DNA from: Pseudomonas lundensis
Lineage (GTDB): Bacteria > Pseudomonadota > Gammaproteobacteria > Pseudomonadales > Pseudomonadaceae
NCBI RefSeq assembly: GCF_002269125.1
Contig: NZ_NQKI01000031.1
Coordinates: 1 to 55,577 of the forward strand
Length of the DNA stretch: 55,577 bases
Direction: 5' to 3'
A program made the position numbers and the translations under genes. Every line of letters starts with the position of its first letter. Within the stretch, counting starts at the first letter, position 1. The notes beneath the pieces were generated by a model. It had not been told where the DNA came from. It worked only from the letters and a program-made list of their open reading frames with translations, and did no database searches. Below are positions 51,220-55,577 of this stretch, one piece after another.

Positions 51220-51981
51220 TCAGATCGCCATTGCCCCGCCATCAACTGCAAGGGCATGCCCCGTGGTGAACGCTGCGCCGTCAGAGCACAGATACAACAC
51301 GGCACTGGCCACCTCTTCGACAGTGCCGATCCGCCCGACCGGGTGCACCGCTGCCGCATAGTCGGCCTTGCGCGGGTCGGTTTCATAGGCACGCCGAAAC
51401 ATATCGGTATCAATCACCGCCGGACACACCGCATTCACGCGGACTTTTTTCTTCGCATACTCAATCGCCGCCGATTTCGTCAGCCCGATGACCGCGTGCT
51501 TTGAGGCCGCATAAATACTCATCTTCGGCGCCGCCCCCAAACCGGCCACTGAAGCGGCATTGACGATGGCACCACCACCCTGCGCCACCATCAGTGGCAA
51601 CTGATATTTCATGCACAGCCAGACGCCTTTAACATTGACCGCCATGATGGCGTCGAACTCGTCCAGCGTGCCATCGGCCAGGCGCCCATGCTCAATCTCG
51701 ATCCCGGCATTATTGAAGGCATAATCCAGACGCCCGAAAGCACTGATCGTGTGCTCCATCAGTTGCTGGACATCTGCTTCCTGCGTAACGTCGCAACGCA
51801 CAAAAACAGCTGCGCCCCCAGCCGTCAGAATCTGCTGGACTGTGGCTTGCCCGCCCGCCACATGCACGTCAGACACCACGACAGTCAGCCCTTGCGCGGC
51901 AAAGGCCAAGGCCGTGGCGCGCCCGATGCCTGCCCCGGCTCCGGTTACGATCGCCACGCGCCCCGCAAACGTCATGCTCAT
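51220..51981 (-). CDS. SDR-family oxidoreductase
   Basis: This 253-residue classical short-chain dehydrogenase has the nucleotide-binding TGAGAGIGRATAL near 14-26, NNAG in the fourth strand, and the catalytic Ser-Tyr-Lys set in NAASVAGLG and YAASKHA. The N-terminal Asp after the second strand (VSDVH) favours NAD. The substrate is unknown. AGGA lies upstream of the start at 51981. Confidence 0.88.
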   Translation of the reverse strand: MSMTFAGRVAIVTGAGAGIGRATALAFAAQGLTVVVSDVHVAGGQATVQQILTAGGAAVFVRCDVTQEADVQQLMEHTISAFGRLDYAFNNAGIEIEHGRLADGTLDEFDAIMAVNVKGVWLCMKYQLPLMVAQGGGAIVNAASVAGLGAAPKMSIYAASKHAVIGLTKSAAIEYAKKKVRVNAVCPAVIDTDMFRRAYETDPRKADYAAAVHPVGRIGTVEEVASAVLYLCSDGAAFTTGHALAVDGGAMAI

Positions 51982-52171
51982 TGTTTTTATCCTCGTCAGT
52001 AGTTCGCTGCATCGTCAGTCTAGACAGTCATCTGTTTATTTATCCCAGTGATAAAACCCTGCCCAGCACCATCATCACGACTGATAAAACTCCATTCGTG
52101 AACACGCATTCACTTGATGTCCGCGCGCATAACGTCTATCAACACCCTTTGTCTTTTAAAGAGATCGCACC

Positions 52172-53176
52172 ATGACCGATTTGACCAACCGCCAGTTTTT
52201 GCTCGCAAAACGCCCAGTCGGTGCAGCCACCCGTGACACCTTTACCTATCAGCAAGTGCCCGTGGGCCAGCCCGCCGAGGGGCAGGTTCTGGTTAAAAAT
52301 GAATACCTGTCCCTCGACCCGGCCATGCGTGGCTGGATGAATGAAGGCAAGTCCTATATTCCACCGGTGGCCTTGGGCGAGGTCATGCGCGCGTTGGGCG
52401 TGGGTAAAGTGATCGCCTCCAGGCATCCCGACTTCAACGTGGGCGACTACGTGAATGGCGCACTTGGCGTGCAGGATTATTTCCTCGGGGCACCTCGCGG
52501 CTTCTACAAAGTCGATCCAACACGTGTCCCCCTGCCGGTGTATTTGTCCGCACTGGGCATGACCGGCATGACCGCCTATTTCGCCCTGCTGGAAGTGGGT
52601 GCGCCCAAAGCGGGCGACACCGTGGTCATCTCGGGCGCGGCAGGTGCAGTGGGTAGCATTGCCGGGCAAATCGCCAAGCTCAAAGGCTGCCGCGTGGTCG
52701 GGATTGCAGGGGGGAAAGAGAAATGCGCCTACCTGATCGATGAGCTGGGCTTTGACGGTGCCATTGATTACAAAAACGAAGACGTGATCGCTGGCCTTAA
52801 ACGCGAATGCCCTAACGGTGTGGACGTGTATTTCGACAACGTGGGCGGCGACATACTCGATGCCGTGCTCAGCCGCCTGAACGTCAAGGCACGGGTGGTG
52901 ATTTGCGGAGCCATCAGCCAGTACAACAACAAAGAGGCTGTAAAAGGCCCGGCCAATTACCTGTCATTGCTGGTTAATCGCGCACGCATGGAAGGTTTTG
53001 TGGTGATGGACTACGCCGATCGCTATGCAGCGGCCGCGCAAGAAATGGCGGGATGGCTGGCCAAGGGCCAAGTGAAAAGCAAAGAGGACATTGTCGAAGG
53101 GCTGGAGACGTTCCCGGAGACCCTGATGAAACTGTTCAACAGCGCAAACTTCGGCAAGTTGCTGCTGAAGGTCTAA
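52172..53176 (+). CDS. Zinc-free NADP-dependent oxidoreductase (MDR, CurA-like)
   Basis: This 334-residue medium-chain reductase is of the leukotriene-B4-dehydrogenase / CurA type. It lacks zinc-ligand cysteines. The Rossmann part has SGAAGAVGSIAGQIAKLKG, and YFDNVGGDILDAVL and CGAISQYNN are characteristic. It probably reduces alpha,beta-unsaturated carbonyls with NADPH. It stands alone, between the divergent SDR gene and convergent pyrF. Confidence 0.88.
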   Translation: MTDLTNRQFLLAKRPVGAATRDTFTYQQVPVGQPAEGQVLVKNEYLSLDPAMRGWMNEGKSYIPPVALGEVMRALGVGKVIASRHPDFNVGDYVNGALGVQDYFLGAPRGFYKVDPTRVPLPVYLSALGMTGMTAYFALLEVGAPKAGDTVVISGAAGAVGSIAGQIAKLKGCRVVGIAGGKEKCAYLIDELGFDGAIDYKNEDVIAGLKRECPNGVDVYFDNVGGDILDAVLSRLNVKARVVICGAISQYNNKEAVKGPANYLSLLVNRARMEGFVVMDYADRYAAAAQEMAGWLAKGQVKSKEDIVEGLETFPETLMKLFNSANFGKLLLKV

Positions 53177-53204
53177 ACGCGCGCGTCGACAGACTTGAGC
53201 CGCC

Positions 53205-53243
53205 CAGGTGTCGATACGTCCTTTGCGAATGTATCGACACCTG
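53205..53243. terminator. Bidirectional hairpin between the reductase and pyrF
   Basis: CAGGTGTCGATAC and GTATCGACACCTG form a 13-base perfect stem around a 13-base loop between the convergent genes. Confidence 0.7.
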
Positions 53244-53259
53244 CCACGCGGGTCAGCGA

Positions 53260-53958
53260 TTACGCCAATTCTGCAACCACAGCGGCCAACGCCTTGGCAG
53301 GATCAGCTGCCTGGCTGATAGGGCGCCCGATTACCAGATAATCCGACCCGGCTTCCAGGGCTTGACGCGGTGTCAGGATGCGACGCTGGTCATCCAGCGC
53401 ACTGCCTGCAGGACGAATCCCCGGCGTCACCAACTGCAACGAAGGGTGCGCGGCTTTCAACGCCTGAGCTTCCAGCGCTGAACACACCAGACCGTCCATC
53501 CCGGCTTTTTGCGCCAGGGCCGCCAGACGCAGCACTTGCTCTTGTGGTTCGATATCCAGGCCGATACCTGCAAGGTCCTCACGCTCCATGCTGGTCAGCA
53601 CGGTGACACCTATCAGCAAGGGTTGCGGCCCGGAGCGCTTGTCCAGCACCTCACGGCAGGCAGCCATCATCCGCATGCCGCCCGAGCAATGAACGTTGAC
53701 CATCCACACCCCCATTTCGGCCGCAGCTTTAACGGCCATTGCCGTGGTGTTCGGGATGTCATGAAATTTCAGGTCCAGGAACACGTCAAAACCTTTGTCA
53801 CGCAGGGTTCCGACGATCTCCGAGGCACAACTGGTGAACAACTCTTTACCCACCTTCACGCGGCACAGCGTGGGGTCCAACTGATCAGCCAGTTTCAATG
53901 CGGCGTCACGCGTAGGGAAATCCAGGGCGACGATAATAGGAGTCTGGCAATCGGACAT
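53260..53958 (-). CDS. pyrF: Orotidine 5'-phosphate decarboxylase
   Basis: This 232-residue enzyme makes UMP from OMP. The catalytic Asp/Lys cluster is in FLDLKFHDIPNT, and PIIVALDFPT and VTPGIRP are the other conserved blocks. ATG at 53958 (MSDCQTPIIVALDF) is preferred over the extension to 54033. Confidence 0.96.
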   Translation of the reverse strand: MSDCQTPIIVALDFPTRDAALKLADQLDPTLCRVKVGKELFTSCASEIVGTLRDKGFDVFLDLKFHDIPNTTAMAVKAAAEMGVWMVNVHCSGGMRMMAACREVLDKRSGPQPLLIGVTVLTSMEREDLAGIGLDIEPQEQVLRLAALAQKAGMDGLVCSALEAQALKAAHPSLQLVTPGIRPAGSALDDQRRILTPRQALEAGSDYLVIGRPISQAADPAKALAAVVAELA

Positions 53959-54188
53959 TAGCGGGTTCTCAGGCTGGTCGAAATCGGCGCGCATTGTAGC
54001 GGAACCAACCGCATACCGGCACCCGATGATCACAATTTCAGCATTTTAGTCAGCACGAAACATTAAAAGCCCGCCCCCGGATAAGCGGCCTACAATTGAA
54101 CCACTGACGCCTGCGTGCACTCACAGCTACATAACACCACTCGCCGGGCACTGTGAGCCCGGTCGAACGACCATTCAAGGAGAATCTT

Positions 54189-54356
54189 ATGCCGTGGTAT
54201 GCCTGGTTAATTCTGATCGTTGCGATTGGTGCCATTGTTGGTGGCCTCATGACTCTGCGCGACACCGCCAATAAGGTTGAGCTGACGGACGAGCAACGCA
54301 AACGCGTGGCGGAACGCAACGCCGAGATGGACGCCAAGGAATCGAAAGACAATTAA
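54189..54356 (+). CDS. DUF2897 small membrane protein
   Basis: This 55-residue protein has one N-terminal helix (WYAWLILIVAIGAIVGGLMTL) and a charged tail (VELTDEQRKRVAERNAEMDA). It matches the DUF2897 pattern of small inner-membrane proteins of unknown role, often near pyrF in pseudomonads. AAGGAG lies upstream of the ATG. Confidence 0.85.
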   Translation: MPWYAWLILIVAIGAIVGGLMTLRDTANKVELTDEQRKRVAERNAEMDAKESKDN

Positions 54357-54489
54357 CTTTTCGATGGTCTGAAGCGAAGAGCCTTGCTTGCACATAGCCA
54401 AATGCCTACACGCCTTTGCATAAAAGCCTCACTGCGTTGCGCAGGGTCGCAGGCATATGATGGCTGTTTGAAATCAAGAGACAGCCGTC

Positions 54490-55053
54490 ATGAGGTATTC
54501 CCAACACCACAAGGCCCAAACCCATCAGCGCATCATTGAGGAAGCGTCCATACGTTTCCGACGCGACGGTATAGGTGCGACGGGGTTGCAGCCTCTTATG
54601 AAAGCGTTGGGACTTACCCATGGCGGCTTCTATGCCCACTTCGCCTCCAAGGATGAACTGGTCGAAAAAGCGCTGCAGCACGCGGCGAACCAAGTAGAAG
54701 AACATTGTGCCGAACTGTTCGACAGTCCCGATGCGCTGCCAACCTTTATCGACACTTATCTGTCCGAATGGCACCTCGCCTCGCCCCATGAAGGCTGCCC
54801 TTTACCGACCATGTCCGTGGAGATGGCGCAAAACGGCAACCCCAGCCCCGTTACCGATAGCGTCATCAACGCTCGCCTGACTCAAATCCAGGCTGAACTT
54901 GAAGGTCCGGATACACAAGATCGCAGCATTGTGTTATTTGCCGCGTTAGTGGGAGCCCTTGTGTTGTCCCGCGGTGCGGAAAACCAAGCCTTGAAAAAGA
55001 GAATTCTGGACGTTACACGCGCAGCGCTGAAGGGTTCAGCCATCACGGCTTGA
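54490..55053 (+). CDS. TetR-family transcriptional regulator
   Basis: This 187-residue repressor has a helix-turn-helix at about 12-55 (IIEEASIRFRRDGIGATGL, then LGLTHGGFYAHFASKDELV) and a C-terminal ligand domain with HEGCPLPTMSVEMAQ. No divergent target gene is adjacent, so its regulon is unclear. Confidence 0.88.
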   Translation: MRYSQHHKAQTHQRIIEEASIRFRRDGIGATGLQPLMKALGLTHGGFYAHFASKDELVEKALQHAANQVEEHCAELFDSPDALPTFIDTYLSEWHLASPHEGCPLPTMSVEMAQNGNPSPVTDSVINARLTQIQAELEGPDTQDRSIVLFAALVGALVLSRGAENQALKKRILDVTRAALKGSAITA

Positions 55054-55063
55054 ATTGCTGAAT

Positions 55064-55095
55064 ACAAAAAGGCCAGTCAGTGACTGGCCTTTTGT
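55064..55095. terminator. Bidirectional terminator between the TetR and ComEA-like genes
   Basis: ACAAAAAGGCCAGTCA and TGACTGGCCTTTTGT pair almost completely, with A and T runs at each end. The genes are convergent. Confidence 0.9.
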
Positions 55096-55111
55096 CATAC
55101 AACGTTATCGC

Positions 55112-55444
55112 TTAGTTAACCGCGACTTTGTCTCGATTCTTCTCAAATATCGCCTTACCAATCCCTTTGACTTCCATCAGCTCATCCGCTGACGTGAAAT
55201 CCCCATTCGCCTCACGGTAAGCCACGATCGCCCTGGCTTTAGCAGCGCCTACGCCCGACAACTCGCGCTGCAGGGTCGCTTCGTCAGCCGTGTTCAAGTT
55301 GATTGTTACGACTTGGGCTTCAGGGGAGATGGTGGTTTCAGACACCACCGGAGCAGGCGATGTCGGTGCAGTGCTGGCAACACTCAACCCCGAAAAGCCC
55401 AACAACACAGCCATGACAAACGAGGGAACAAGGGTGATACGCAT
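55112..55444 (-). CDS. ComEA-family helix-hairpin-helix protein
   Basis: This 110-residue exported protein has a signal peptide (MRITLVPSFVMAVLLGFSGL), a short Ser/Pro-rich spacer and a paired helix-hairpin-helix DNA-binding domain (NLNTADEATL, GVGAAKARAIVAYRE, ELMEVKGIGKAIFEK). Proteins of this type bind DNA in the periplasm during uptake. ATG at 55444 has GGAG nine bases before it; a GTG at 55453 is a poorer choice. Confidence 0.9.
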   Translation of the reverse strand: MRITLVPSFVMAVLLGFSGLSVASTAPTSPAPVVSETTISPEAQVVTINLNTADEATLQRELSGVGAAKARAIVAYREANGDFTSADELMEVKGIGKAIFEKNRDKVAVN

Positions 55445-55577
55445 AATTGACACTCCAATACACCGTTAAATGGAAACAGCTTTCCTGAGCTGTATCCAAA
55501 ACCTAGGGATGCTCCGATCAACTTGCTGCGCGGCGGCGGCAAGTCGTAATTTGCACGGCACGCAGCGCTATTTGCTC

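Noticed and set aside
1..55577. CRISPR array, tRNA or rRNA genes
   Set aside because: No regularly spaced repeats or tRNA/rRNA-like sequences were noticed while reading both strands.

Overview
The window is a chromosomal segment of a Pseudomonas. The gene set, protein lengths and gene order match the P. aeruginosa PA1519-PA1562 neighbourhood (benE-like transporter, GntR, guaD, xdhCBA, GntR, smc, zipA, ligA, dnaX, ybaB, recR, apt, anr, hemN, ccoS, ccoIHG, two ccoNOQP sets, aer, acnA). Details such as a second Aer receptor point to a fluorescens/putida-type lineage rather than P. aeruginosa. This assignment is from recalled family knowledge, not from a search.

Layout. 1-550 is an AT-rich scrap zone holding what looks like a dead bacteriocin N-terminus and a short transposase-like fragment. 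661-3494 carries a MATE pump (+) and the rlmM-tusA pair (-). 3647-3819 is a large imperfect palindrome with no gene. 3880-9203 holds acnA, a CPBP membrane protease and the aerotaxis receptor aer behind a candidate sigma-28 promoter. 9229-25600 is an oxygen/respiration island: hydrolase, two tandem cbb3 oxidase operons (ccoNOQP-2, then ccoNOQP-1), the assembly operon ccoGHIS plus a SafE-like membrane protein, hemN behind a perfect ANR box, a FlxA-like protein behind a candidate sigma-28 promoter, and anr itself. 25648-29431 carries apt (+) and dnaX-ybaB-recR (-). 29573-33605 carries a periplasmic solute-binding-like protein and a two-gene signalling unit: a second Aer-like receptor and a PAS-GGDEF-EAL protein. 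33606-34555 is about 950 bases without a recognisable gene, ending at the 4.5S RNA gene. 34893-42645 holds ligA, zipA, smc and a GntR regulator (all -). 42879-48837 is the purine catabolic operon xdhA-xdhB-xdhC-guaD. 48978-55444 holds a second GntR regulator, a BenE-type transporter, an SDR, an MDR-type oxidoreductase, pyrF, a small DUF2897 protein, a TetR regulator and a ComEA-like helix-hairpin-helix protein.

How it fits together. ANR, the oxygen-sensing Fe-S regulator, lies in the same island as its likely targets. A near-consensus ANR site precedes ccoN of the first oxidase set and a perfect one precedes hemN, so low oxygen should raise a cbb3 oxidase and oxygen-independent haem synthesis together. 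ccoGHIS supplies copper and assembly functions for both oxidases, and aer would steer cells toward favourable redox conditions. The xdhABC-guaD operon would convert guanine to xanthine and then urate. A divergent GntR gene, a palindrome, an A-rich Crc/Hfq-like motif and a weak sigma-54-like promoter in front of xdhA suggest nutrient control.

No prophage, CRISPR array, tRNA or rRNA gene, or intact insertion sequence was seen. Most of the window is conserved core genome. The less expected signals are the bacteriocin remnant, the 173-base palindrome, the paired sigma-28 promoters, the 16-base inverted repeat between ccoH and ccoI, the receptor/c-di-GMP unit and several uncharacterised regulatory palindromes.
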